From JALYUM01 sp036688685 (GTDB lineage Bacteria > Pseudomonadota > Gammaproteobacteria > Burkholderiales > Burkholderiaceae_D), in contig NZ_JAQQPS010000013.1 of the NCBI RefSeq assembly GCF_036688685.1, forward strand, positions 124,001-188,000: a stretch of DNA of 64,000 bases. Direction: 5' to 3'. A program made the translations under genes and the position numbers. Shown here piece by piece: positions 44,591 through 52,768 of the stretch. The notes under the pieces were generated by a model. The model saw only the letters and a program-made list of their open reading frames with translations. It made no database searches and was not told where the DNA came from. The first letter of the stretch is position 1; the number at the start of each line of letters is the position of its first letter.

Positions 44591-45715
44591 TTGGAATATT
44601 CGACACTCTTCAACCCGATCCGCCTCGGGCCCTTCACCCTGAAAAGCCGTATCGTGCTGCCGCCCTTGACGCGCTCGCGCAGCACGCAGCCCGGGAACAT
44701 TCCGAACGACCTGATGGCGACCTATTATGGCCAGCGCAGCGGCGCCGGTTTCATGGTTACCGAAGGCAGCCAGATCGAACCGCGCGGCCAGGGTTACGCC
44801 TGGACGCCGGGCATCCACACCGCGGCCCAGGTCGACGGCTGGCGCAAGGTAACCGAGCGGGTACACGCCGAAGGCGGCGTCATTTTCTCCCAGCTGTGGC
44901 ATGTGGGCCGCGTCTCGCACACCACGCTGCAGCCGGACGGCGGCGCACCGGTGGCGCCATCGGCCATCCAGGCGCAGGGCGTGAGCGTCTTCATCGAGAC
45001 GGCGCCAGGCGTCGGCGCGCTGGCCGAGCCATCCATGCCGCGCGCCCTGCGCCATGAAGAAATCGGCGAGCTGGTGGCGCTGTATGCGCAGGCCGCGGAA
45101 AACGCCATCGCGGCCGGTTTCGACGGCGTCGAACTGCATGCCGCGAATGGTTACCTGATCAACCAGTTCATCTCGGCGCACAGCAACCAGCGCGAGGACG
45201 AATACGGCGGCAGCCTTGAAAACCGTTTGCGCTTCCTGCGCGAAGTCACGCAGGCCGTGGCCGACAAGGTTGGCAAGGAGCGCGTCGGCGTGCGCTTCGC
45301 CCCGCTGTTCCAGGGCACCGACGAAGCGCGCGTCTATCTCGGGCTGGTCGAGGACGATCCGCACGGCACCTACGTCGAAGCGGTCAAGGTGCTCGAAGAC
45401 ATCGGCATCGCCTACCTGTCGCTGGCCGAAGCGGACTGGGACAATGCGCCGGAATTGCCGGAAACGTTCCGCGTCGCGGTGCGCGAGGCGTTCAGCGGCC
45501 TGATCATCTATGCCGGCAAATACACGGCCGCGCGCGGCGAACGCGTTATCGAGAAGGGTTGGGGCGACCTGATCGCATTCGGCCGGCCATTCATCGCCAA
45601 CCCGGATTTGCCACAGCGCATAGCCAACGGCTGGCCGCTGAACCCGGCCGATCCGGCGTCCATGTATGGCGGCACCAGCGTCGGCTACACCGACTACCCC
45701 CGTTTCGGCACCTGA
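44591..45715 (+). CDS. Old Yellow Enzyme-type alkene reductase (NemA-like)
   Basis: 374 aa from TTG 44591, chosen because AAGGA lies 7 nt before it and the ATG at 44522 falls directly on the operator. FMN-binding TIM barrel: PLTRSRSTQPGN, the substrate-binding HAANGYLINQF (His/Asn pair), DEYGGSLENR, and the C-terminal GRPFIANPDLPQRI. Family members (NemA, OYE) reduce activated alkenes, nitro-compounds and N-ethylmaleimide with NAD(P)H. The downstream ArsR gene with the same operator suggests induction by electrophiles or a metal(loid). Confidence 0.92.
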   Translation: MEYSTLFNPIRLGPFTLKSRIVLPPLTRSRSTQPGNIPNDLMATYYGQRSGAGFMVTEGSQIEPRGQGYAWTPGIHTAAQVDGWRKVTERVHAEGGVIFSQLWHVGRVSHTTLQPDGGAPVAPSAIQAQGVSVFIETAPGVGALAEPSMPRALRHEEIGELVALYAQAAENAIAAGFDGVELHAANGYLINQFISAHSNQREDEYGGSLENRLRFLREVTQAVADKVGKERVGVRFAPLFQGTDEARVYLGLVEDDPHGTYVEAVKVLEDIGIAYLSLAEADWDNAPELPETFRVAVREAFSGLIIYAGKYTAARGERVIEKGWGDLIAFGRPFIANPDLPQRIANGWPLNPADPASMYGGTSVGYTDYPRFGT

Positions 45716-45756
45716 GCGTTAGTGCAGACGACCAGCGCTTGTTGTTGGCATCGCGA

Positions 45757-45773
45757 ATATCGTAATATGTAGA
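45757..45773 (+). promoter_or_regulatory. ArsR operator before its own gene
   Basis: Second copy of the 17-bp motif ATATCG-NN-ATATGTAGA, 22 bp upstream of the arsR ATG. A further GATATAG lies just downstream. Confidence 0.7.
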
Positions 45774-45794
45774 AAAATCGATATAGTGGGATCT

Positions 45795-46100
45795 ATGAGT
45801 GTTGACGTCAGCGAAGTATTAAAAGCCCTGGACAATCCGGCCCGACTGGCCATTCTCGCCTGGCTCAAGGAACCGGCCAGGAATTTCCCCGAGCAAGCGG
45901 TCGACGCCGACCAGGTCGGCGTGTGCGTCAGCATCATCCAGGCACGCGCCAAGCTGTCGCAATCGACGGTGTCCTTGTACCTGGCGACGCTGCAGCGGGC
46001 CAAGCTGGTGACGTCGCAGCGTATCGGGCCATGGACTTATTACAAGCGGCACGAAGAAAATATCGCCGCGTTCCAGGAAGCCCTGGGAGCGCTGATCTGA
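45795..46100 (+). CDS. ArsR/SmtB-type transcriptional repressor
   Basis: 101 aa. Winged HTH with the ArsR pattern: LKALDNPARLAILAWLKEP at the N-terminus, then AKLSQSTVSLYLATLQRAKL (recognition helix) and the wing TSQRIGPWTYYKR. A single Cys (VGVCVSI) precedes the recognition helix; the ELCVCDL metal box is absent, so the inducer may be an electrophile acting on Cys rather than a metal. It lies 79 bp after the Old Yellow Enzyme gene. Confidence 0.9.
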   Translation: MSVDVSEVLKALDNPARLAILAWLKEPARNFPEQAVDADQVGVCVSIIQARAKLSQSTVSLYLATLQRAKLVTSQRIGPWTYYKRHEENIAAFQEALGALI

Positions 46101-46232
46101 CGGCGCCTGGCGATCTGTCTCCCGCCACCGCCACAAGCGATCATGAGGGCAGATGCCTACAGCGCGAAAATATGGCGCGATTTTTTCAGCATCGTCCCTC
46201 ATATTTTCTTTTTATGCGTGTATGTCGCCGGT

Positions 46233-46934
46233 TTACTTGAGACTTTCAAGGTTCTGGGCGCAGTTAATTGTTGCAGTGCCGCTCAGGGCAATACTTCCCG
46301 TCGAACCAAATCCCGTATTTGCTGGCATCGGCAGCTTGGTAATGGTCAGCACAATCTGGCCGTGCGAAATGGCCGACACCTTGATGGCAGACGAAACGAC
46401 GCTGCTACTGCTGAGCCATTGCATCCCATCCGGTTGATACAGTCCCCAGTCCCCAAAGCCGGCGTTAATCGTCTGGCCAACCGTGAGCGCTTGCGCGTTG
46501 CTCGTGGATGTCAGCTGGATGGTCCTGCCGTCACTGGCACGAAATATAATGTCGAAGCCGCGCGGCATTTGTGCGGCTCCGAGACTGAAGTAGGTGCATT
46601 TGCCACCGCCAACAGCTGGGACAACATTGCCGAACTGGCCTGCGGCGGCACCCAGACACATATTGGCGCCGGCCACGGTCGTACTGCACATTGCCGACGA
46701 CCCCTTAAATTCGGCGACATTCGCATTTGTCGGCGTTCCCTGAAATAGCGCGGCGATCGTGAAGCTGGCCTCAACCGGGCCGTATGCGTTGGGCGCTGGT
46801 GCAGAACTCGCTGGTTGCGCAGGCGATGCAATGGCCGATGCCGACTCCGTCCCGCCCCCACCGCATGCCGTCAACAAGACGACACTGGACGACATCATTG
46901 CAGCAGCGAGTGCTCTTGAAAAATTTTGGTTCAT
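46233..46934 (-). CDS. hypothetical lipoprotein
   Basis: 233 aa from ATG 46934. Lipobox LTAC (SSSVVLLTACGGGG), an Ala/Pro/Ser linker (about residues 28-45), then a beta-rich domain with three paired Cys regions. No domain recognised. A distant resemblance in layout to the lipoprotein at 60352-61260 (lipobox, Pro/Ala linker, Ser/Thr-rich domain) is noted but not proof of homology. Confidence 0.7.
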   Translation of the reverse strand: MNQNFSRALAAAMMSSSVVLLTACGGGGTESASAIASPAQPASSAPAPNAYGPVEASFTIAALFQGTPTNANVAEFKGSSAMCSTTVAGANMCLGAAAGQFGNVVPAVGGGKCTYFSLGAAQMPRGFDIIFRASDGRTIQLTSTSNAQALTVGQTINAGFGDWGLYQPDGMQWLSSSSVVSSAIKVSAISHGQIVLTITKLPMPANTGFGSTGSIALSGTATINCAQNLESLK

Positions 46935-47056
46935 TGAAGGCTTTCTAGAATGGCAAGGCTGAATACACCCGAGTTCGGGAAGGTGGCAGGGCCCGTTCAC
47001 GCCATCACTGCGTTGGCCGCTAACATGTCGGCCCCGAGCCTTTGCAGATTGCTTCG

Positions 47057-47737
47057 TTAGTTGTTACCGAAGAGGATGCCGACTGGCAGCTCGGTGAGTT
47101 CCGGCTGACCTTCCAGGCGCACACTCTTCGCCCCGGTCGCCTTTTCGATCGAGCGGACGGTATCGAGAATGGTCTTGTTGACCCACTGTTCTGGTGTGCC
47201 GACCAGCGAGTTGGCGATAGTGCGTGAAATTTGATACACGCCGCCTTCGGTCTTTTTGAACACCGCATATGTATTGAGGCGATAGCCGGCCTGGTATTTG
47301 TACAGGCAGCTGTACAGTGTCAAGTTACTGGAGCCAGAGATACTGCGCTGGGCGCGCGATGTCCATACCGCGTCGTCGCATCGCGCCGCCTTCAAGCTCA
47401 CGCCACCGTTCTGCATCGCTGCCATTTGCATCATGGCGCCCATGCCAGAGTTCGACCCTGCCAGCGTCGCACCGATGTCGTCGATGACAAAACGACCCGG
47501 TTCGACCGGAACCGTCTTGCCCATCTGAAGCGGCGACATCTGGTTAAGGTCATTCGTATTTTGTGCCAGTCCGTCAGCGGCGGCATTCGTCACGACGCTT
47601 GTGCCAGCCGAGGTTTTGAAATCGAAAATATGGTACATCTCGACGGTGGTATTTCGGTTGGCCAGGTAGCTATTGCCCGTGGCGCAACCGGTGAGTGCGA
47701 CGATGACGGGAAGAATGACGAGAGCGATTTTTTTCAT
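47057..47737 (-). CDS. hypothetical lipoprotein
   Basis: 226 aa. N-terminal lipobox LTGC (VIVALTGCATGNSYL). The body is Ser/Thr/Asn-rich with two Cys residues (ARCDDAVW, LYSCLYKY) and no recognised domain. It resembles tandem-domain envelope lipoproteins of unknown function. A good start follows the 261-bp gap before the LytTR gene. Confidence 0.72.
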   Translation of the reverse strand: MKKIALVILPVIVALTGCATGNSYLANRNTTVEMYHIFDFKTSAGTSVVTNAAADGLAQNTNDLNQMSPLQMGKTVPVEPGRFVIDDIGATLAGSNSGMGAMMQMAAMQNGGVSLKAARCDDAVWTSRAQRSISGSSNLTLYSCLYKYQAGYRLNTYAVFKKTEGGVYQISRTIANSLVGTPEQWVNKTILDTVRSIEKATGAKSVRLEGQPELTELPVGILFGNN

Positions 47738-47998
47738 GGATAACCTTTGTTAGTCAGCCGAGATTGCCAAGCAGCAATTTCCCTGCACTAGAAGCATCCT
47801 ATTGGCGTCAAACGCGTTGCGCCACAGCCGTGCGACGAGTCAAAGGGTTTCCGGAATGAGTGAAGGAAAAATTGGCATTGGACATCATTTTCCAACGCTG
47901 ACGCTGCGGCACATCGCGAACCGATCGGCTACGCTATCCGTGGCGATGATGTGATGGACGCACATCCCCCGGCGCCTGCATTGGCAACGCCGGCGCTG
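47738..47998. other. intergenic region without a gene
   Basis: 261 bp between the lipoprotein start and the LytTR regulator stop. It should contain the lipoprotein promoter. Nothing else is recognisable. Confidence 0.4.
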
Positions 47999-48742
47999 TT
48001 ACAGCTGCCGAAACGCGGCCTGATAGCCGACGCTGACATTCAAGCGCTCATCGCGGTCACGCAGCCGAACCTCCATGTGACCATCAGCGCGATAGATGGA
48101 TTCGACCCGGCGCAGGTTCACAATTGCGCCACGGTTAACCTGAATAAAATCGTCCGGATTAAGCTCGTCCATCAGGTCCTTGATGGGCTTGCGAATCAAG
48201 GCCTCTGCATGCGCCGTGACGACCCGCGTGTACTTTGCATCGGCTTGAAAAAAATAGATTTCATCCGTTGTAATCAGGCGCAGAAGGCTGCCCACAGAGG
48301 CCTGAATCCAGCGCAGATATTTCGGTTCGGTTTTCGGCACCGCAAGCGCCTCCCACACGGCAGTCGGGACGGGCGCCCGGTCACGGCCAAGCGTCGCCTT
48401 CAAGCGCTCGATGGTCTGCATCAGCCGGCCACGATGCAAGGGCTTGACCAGGTAGTCTGAGGCGCCGAGGTCGAACGCTTCAAGCGCATGCTGGTTATAA
48501 GCCGTCAGAAACACGACGGCCGTCCTGCCCTGAATAACCTTGGCGACTTCCAGGCCAGTCAGCTGCGGCATATTGATGTCGAGGAAGACGACATCGGGCG
48601 CCAACGCTTGAATTGCACGCAGCGTGCCGACCCCGTCGCTCGTTTCGGCCACAATATTCAGCTCGGGCCAAAGGGCTGACAGCGCCTCGCGAAGTTCCGC
48701 GCGAAGAATGGGCTCGTCTTCTGCGAGGATTGCTGTTGACAT
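47999..48742 (-). CDS. LytTR-family response regulator
   Basis: 247 aa from ATG 48742. Receiver domain with the acidic pair in ILAEDEPILR, phospho-acceptor Asp in VVFLDINMPQ and Lys in SDYLVKPLHRG; a C-terminal LytTR domain with IYFFQADAKYTRVV and IQVNRGAIVNL. It follows its kinase by 2 bp, so the pair is co-transcribed. Target genes unknown. Confidence 0.93.
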   Translation of the reverse strand: MSTAILAEDEPILRAELREALSALWPELNIVAETSDGVGTLRAIQALAPDVVFLDINMPQLTGLEVAKVIQGRTAVVFLTAYNQHALEAFDLGASDYLVKPLHRGRLMQTIERLKATLGRDRAPVPTAVWEALAVPKTEPKYLRWIQASVGSLLRLITTDEIYFFQADAKYTRVVTAHAEALIRKPIKDLMDELNPDDFIQVNRGAIVNLRRVESIYRADGHMEVRLRDRDERLNVSVGYQAAFRQL

Positions 48743-48744
48743 GT

Positions 48745-50235
48745 CTACTCGTTTTCTGAAATGGGAATAACGATGCATGCCATGAAGCCGCCGGCCGCCA
48801 TGGCCCCCACCTCGAGCCACGCACGGTTGCCGTAAATTGCCTCGAGACGTTGCCGGATATTGCTCAAGCCCACGCCACTGCCCTGCACGCTTGAGAAGCC
48901 GGCGCCGTTGTCGAGTACGGTCAATCTTAAGTGCTGCTGTTCCCGCACGGCGCTGATGCTCAGCTTGCCGTCCGGCTTGTTGTTCAGACCATGCATGATT
49001 GCGTTCTCGACCAGGGAGATAAGCATCGCCGGCGGAAACGCCATGCTCGTGACGTCGGCCGAGTTGATGAACGAATACGAAAGCCGCTCGCCCATGCGAA
49101 TTTTCATGATGGCGAGGTAATGCAAGACCAAATCGAGTTCTTTGCTGACCGTCGACACATCCGATCTAAGCTCTTCAAGGGTGCTGCGCAGATACACGAT
49201 CAGGTGGTCCATCATCGATTCACCCTGCTCGACACTGGAGCGATACAGATGGCGCACGTTCGCCAGCGTGTTGAACAGAAAATGAGGCTCAATCTGCGCC
49301 TGCAAAATCCGCAGTTGCGACTCCACTGCCTGATGCCGCAGCTCATCTTGCTTGCGTACGGCAACGGACAGGGCAAGCTCGCTGGTCAGGGGCTCAAGCA
49401 GGTTGGTCTGGAGGTAGCGCATCACGGCCAGCACGACCGCCGGGTTGGGAAACAATTCAAGCCGGTGGATTCCGCCTCGCAGTTCGCAGCGCACGCGCAG
49501 CTCCGCGGCGGCGGCGCCGTGCGCGGCGAGCGTGACAACGACGCGAATCGGCAACAGCGCCCAGCTCAACGAATAGGACTGCGGCCGGTCTGGCTGACTG
49601 CGAATAATGTTGACATTGGCTTGATAGAACATCCTGGAAAAGCGTGGGGTCATCTCGCTCATCAACCTCTCGACGTGCTTGTCGAGCACCATGGCGACAT
49701 GCTCGCAGGCGGCCTGGATGGCAATCCGTTTTTCGTTAAACGTACCAGCAAATAAGGCACTGAAATCGGCGCCATTGCGTTTCAACGACAGACACCGCCA
49801 CCACGAAATCGAGATCGAGTAGACGATGGCCAATTGCGCCAAAAATAAAAAAACAGGCCATGAGAATTGCGCCGGCAAATCGGCGCTTACTGGCGCTGGC
49901 TCAGAGGTCAGGTCGTCAAACGCAAAGATCACAAACAAGATAACGGCGCCACGCGTGACGACTTGCATCGCGACCTGCAACTGGATGCGCCAAGCGAAGG
50001 CGCATGCGGTGCGGGGTAAAACCGGCTTGCGCGCGCGGTGAGTCATCCAGCAGAGAAACGCCGCCTCAAACCCGGCATACGCCACAAAAAACGCCAGCGC
50101 AATGCGCATATCGACCAGCATCGACGCGCTGTCCATGTACGAACCATAGACTCGGCCCGTCAGCAACGGGATTATCACAATCAGGAGAAGCAAGGGAAGG
50201 TCCGCAAGCCGCCAAACACGCGTCGATGTTTTCAT
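48745..50235 (-). CDS. LytS-type sensor histidine kinase
   Basis: 496 aa from ATG 50235. The N-terminal half has about five hydrophobic segments (sensor, up to residue about 145), then a His_kinase domain with His318 in QIEPHFLFNTLAN, the N-box LVENAIMHGL and GSGVGLSNIRQRLEAIYG. The ATG overlaps the TGA of a 54-codon ORF (ATGA). It is followed by its LytTR partner. The signal is unknown. Confidence 0.92.
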   Translation of the reverse strand: MKTSTRVWRLADLPLLLLIVIIPLLTGRVYGSYMDSASMLVDMRIALAFFVAYAGFEAAFLCWMTHRARKPVLPRTACAFAWRIQLQVAMQVVTRGAVILFVIFAFDDLTSEPAPVSADLPAQFSWPVFLFLAQLAIVYSISISWWRCLSLKRNGADFSALFAGTFNEKRIAIQAACEHVAMVLDKHVERLMSEMTPRFSRMFYQANVNIIRSQPDRPQSYSLSWALLPIRVVVTLAAHGAAAAELRVRCELRGGIHRLELFPNPAVVLAVMRYLQTNLLEPLTSELALSVAVRKQDELRHQAVESQLRILQAQIEPHFLFNTLANVRHLYRSSVEQGESMMDHLIVYLRSTLEELRSDVSTVSKELDLVLHYLAIMKIRMGERLSYSFINSADVTSMAFPPAMLISLVENAIMHGLNNKPDGKLSISAVREQQHLRLTVLDNGAGFSSVQGSGVGLSNIRQRLEAIYGNRAWLEVGAMAAGGFMACIVIPISENE

Positions 50236-50396
50236 GCAAGGACCGCCGATTCCGCGCACTCAAGATGCGCCCGGATCCGCTTTCCTTCCGCCCTGTCGTT
50301 TGTCAATACCGATGTGTCGATGCCAACAGCATCAAGCATGGCCAAGGTACTTATGTCGATTGCGCCGGCAGATATTGCTTGCGTGCTCAGATTCAT
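50232..50396 (-). CDS. 54-aa small protein coupled to the LytS kinase
   Basis: Starts at ATG 50396 with GGAG 7 nt upstream; its TGA overlaps the kinase ATG (ATGA). The peptide (MNLSTQAISAGAIDISTLAM...) has no signal sequence, one Cys and an amphipathic Ala/Ile/Leu-rich first half, and a charged second half (DRAEGKRIRAHLECAES). Unknown. Coupling and RBS quality favour a real gene, possibly a peptide signal or a kinase modulator. Confidence 0.55.
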   Translation of the reverse strand: MNLSTQAISAGAIDISTLAMLDAVGIDTSVLTNDRAEGKRIRAHLECAESAVLA

Positions 50397-50732
50397 CGTT
50401 CGCTCCAGCTTGTTCAGATGTTCGCAGGATGCCAACTTCGCCCGACCGGCGCACCTGCTATGCGATGAATTCTGGCAAACGCGGAATGTAAGCCAGTTTT
50501 GATTGGATTTGCCAGATGGTGCATGCACGCCGCAAGGCGCGTTCAGCTGCACGCTCGGCCGTGTTTGCCAAGGGGGCTTGATCTTCGGTGATTTAATCCA
50601 AGCTGTCCATGTTATTTCCTTGAAGAACCATTCTGGACGCCTGTTTTTCCTTCATCGATCAAAAAACAACGGTAAGCGTCGTCCCGTCTTCGCAATTACC
50701 CATATCTTTCCGACGCCACGACTGGACCATCT
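50397..50732. other. intergenic region before the small-ORF/LytS operon
   Basis: 336 bp, somewhat AT-rich, without a credible gene. It must carry the promoter of the 54-codon ORF/kinase operon; it also ends at the last codon of the lipid operon's cdsA-like gene. Confidence 0.35.
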
Positions 50733-51689
50733 CTAGGCTACCCAGCAATATCGGGTGATATGAAAAAAAATCGGTGCTGCAAACAGCACTGAGTCGAGCC
50801 GGTCAAGCATACCGCCATGACCCTCGATCATCTGGCCCCAGTCCTTGATCGCCCGGTCACGCTTGATGGCTGACATGACGAGCCCGCCGAGGAATCCCAT
50901 CAATGCAATGACAAAGGCGATCAAGGCCGCCTTCAGTGGCGAGCCGCAGGGCGTGATCCACCACAACGCTGCGCCCAACGCCGTGGCGCTGGCGACGCCG
51001 CCGACGAGGCCTTCCAGGGTCTTGGATGGCGACAGCCGTGGCGCGATCTGGGTTCGCCCGATCAGTTTGCCCCATACGTACTGCAGCACGTCGCTGCCCT
51101 GCACAACGATCACCAGGAAAGCGATCAGAAGCAGGTTGCGGCCCTCGAAGCCCGAAACAGGCAGCATCAACAAGGCTGGTACGTGCGACAGGCAGAACAC
51201 GCAGATCATGAGCGCCCATTGGAGACCCGCGCAGCGCTGCAGGAAACCCGTGGTGTCCGATGATAGTGCCGACAGGATGGGCATGATCAGGAAGACGACC
51301 ACCGGAATGAAGATGGCGAACAGTCCATGCCAGTTCATATAAATTAGGACGTATTGACAGGGCAGGACCAGGAAAAACGCCGCAACGATCGCCCGGTGGT
51401 CGCCGCGCCGCGTTGCGGTGATGGTGACGAATTCGCGCAGGGCAAAAAAAGACATGAGGCCGAACAGGACGATGATTGCCGTGCGTCCCAGCGCAAATGC
51501 CAGCCCCAACACGCCCGCCATCCACCACCACGCTTTGACCCGCAAGGCAAGGTTATCGATCACCGCATGCGCCTGAGCATCCGGCGTGCGCCAGCGCAAT
51601 AAAGCGGTAACAAGTGACGCGCTCAGCAAGACCCCAACAGTGCCGCCGCACAGGAGCCAGAATTCAGGCGCTAACGCTGGACTTGGCAT
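50733..51689 (-). CDS. CdsA-type phosphatidate cytidylyltransferase (YnbB-like)
   Basis: 318 aa with about eight membrane helices. The CDS signature is complete: RLSPSKTLEGLVGG in the middle and IKRDRAIKDWGQMIEGHGG followed by MLDRLDS near the C-terminus. It converts phosphatidate and CTP to CDP-diacylglycerol. As the last gene of the six-gene operon it supplies the CDP-lipid for the phosphatidyltransferase encoded first. E. coli YnbB is the closest-named relative I know and is not the housekeeping CdsA. The start is 3 bp after plsC. Confidence 0.9.
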   Translation of the reverse strand: MPSPALAPEFWLLCGGTVGVLLSASLVTALLRWRTPDAQAHAVIDNLALRVKAWWWMAGVLGLAFALGRTAIIVLFGLMSFFALREFVTITATRRGDHRAIVAAFFLVLPCQYVLIYMNWHGLFAIFIPVVVFLIMPILSALSSDTTGFLQRCAGLQWALMICVFCLSHVPALLMLPVSGFEGRNLLLIAFLVIVVQGSDVLQYVWGKLIGRTQIAPRLSPSKTLEGLVGGVASATALGAALWWITPCGSPLKAALIAFVIALMGFLGGLVMSAIKRDRAIKDWGQMIEGHGGMLDRLDSVLFAAPIFFHITRYCWVA

Positions 51690-51692
51690 GGC

Positions 51693-52325
51693 CTATTCCA
51701 GGCTGGGGGCGAACCCCAGCAGAGCTGCGCGGCAGCGATGCAAGAACTGATCCTTGATCTCACCTTCCTGCAGCAGGATGGGCGCGCCAAATGTCACCGT
51801 GCACAGTAAAGGCACGGGAATCCATTCACCCTTCGGCATCACGCGATCGAGATTGTCGATCCACACCGGGACAAACTCGATATCCGGGCACGCACACGCA
51901 AGATGGTAGACGCCGCTTTTAAACGGTAACAGTGCCTGGTCGGTGGTGTTGCGCGTGCCTTCAGGGAAGACAATCAATGAGTCGCCCTCTTGCACAGCTT
52001 GCGTCATTTGCGCGACGGGATCGTCACCCACTTCGCGGCAGTCACAGCGGCTGATCAGCAGTGAATTGAACACGTCGATACCGATGAAGCGCCGCAAGCG
52101 GGAAGCATTCCAGTAGTCTGCGCCAGCGACCGGCCGGGTGATAAGGCGTAGTGGCGGGGGCAGGCAACCCCGGATCAGCACGAAATCAACATGACTGCGA
52201 TGATTCGCGAAATAAACACGCGGGGCTGCGCTGGGCAGGCAGCCGCGCCAGCGTGCTTTTGCCCCTGTCAGCAGACGAGCCGACAGGACGATGGCATCTG
52301 CGATTTGTCGGGCGAGCCAATTCAT
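51693..52325 (-). CDS. PlsC-type 1-acylglycerol-3-phosphate acyltransferase
   Basis: 210 aa from ATG 52325. Acyltransferase motifs I (NHRSHVD, His42...Asp47) and III (FPEGTR, 120-125) are intact; the length is short, as in single-domain LPA acyltransferases. One N-terminal helix likely anchors it to the inner membrane. It makes phosphatidate, the substrate of the CdsA-like neighbour. The ATG overlaps the stop of the preceding gene. Confidence 0.9.
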   Translation of the reverse strand: MNWLARQIADAIVLSARLLTGAKARWRGCLPSAAPRVYFANHRSHVDFVLIRGCLPPPLRLITRPVAGADYWNASRLRRFIGIDVFNSLLISRCDCREVGDDPVAQMTQAVQEGDSLIVFPEGTRNTTDQALLPFKSGVYHLACACPDIEFVPVWIDNLDRVMPKGEWIPVPLLCTVTFGAPILLQEGEIKDQFLHRCRAALLGFAPSLE

Positions 52326-52768
52326 GGTTGTTGAAGGAGTAAACCCATGCCGGCTGCCAGCAACTGCAGTGCCGTCACCACGACGGTGATCCTGACAAAG
52401 CGAAATGCGCCGAGTGAGCGTGCTGTTAACGAGCGGCTGGCATTGGTTCGAGTGCACAGGGCTAAAACAGCGAGCGCGTCGTCGAGTGCGGCAAGATCGT
52501 GCGGGCCATGGGCGCTTGCGAGGACGTCAAACAACTGGCGGTCGATTTCGATGCGAAGCAACAGATACAGTTGGATGGCCGCCAGAAACAACGTCGCTGC
52601 GCCCAGCGCAGTCGCCATCGGTTTGACGTCAGTACGCTGCACAAGCACGGCCGCCAAAATCAAGCCCGCCATATTCAGATGCGCGGCGGCGCGCAAGCTG
52701 CTACCCGTTACACACGCGAGCCATTTACTGACGCCATCCGCCAGGTTGCATGTGTCTTTATATGGCAT
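52322..52768 (-). CDS. small membrane protein of the lipid operon
   Basis: 148 aa with three hydrophobic segments (LNMAGLILAAVLVQ, ATALGAATLFLAAIQLYLLL, ITVVVTALQLLAAGMGLLL). Central charged part (IEIDRQLFDVLASAHG) between. Unknown family. It overlaps both neighbours by a few bp, so it is part of the operon and probably of the enzyme complex. Confidence 0.7.
   Translation of the reverse strand: MPYKDTCNLADGVSKWLACVTGSSLRAAAHLNMAGLILAAVLVQRTDVKPMATALGAATLFLAAIQLYLLLRIEIDRQLFDVLASAHGPHDLAALDDALAVLALCTRTNASRSLTARSLGAFRFVRITVVVTALQLLAAGMGLLLQQP

Noticed and set aside
50503..50736. 77-codon plus-strand frame between the LytS operon and the lipid operon
   Set aside because: No RBS, no motif and overlap with the cdsA-like gene end; not supported.
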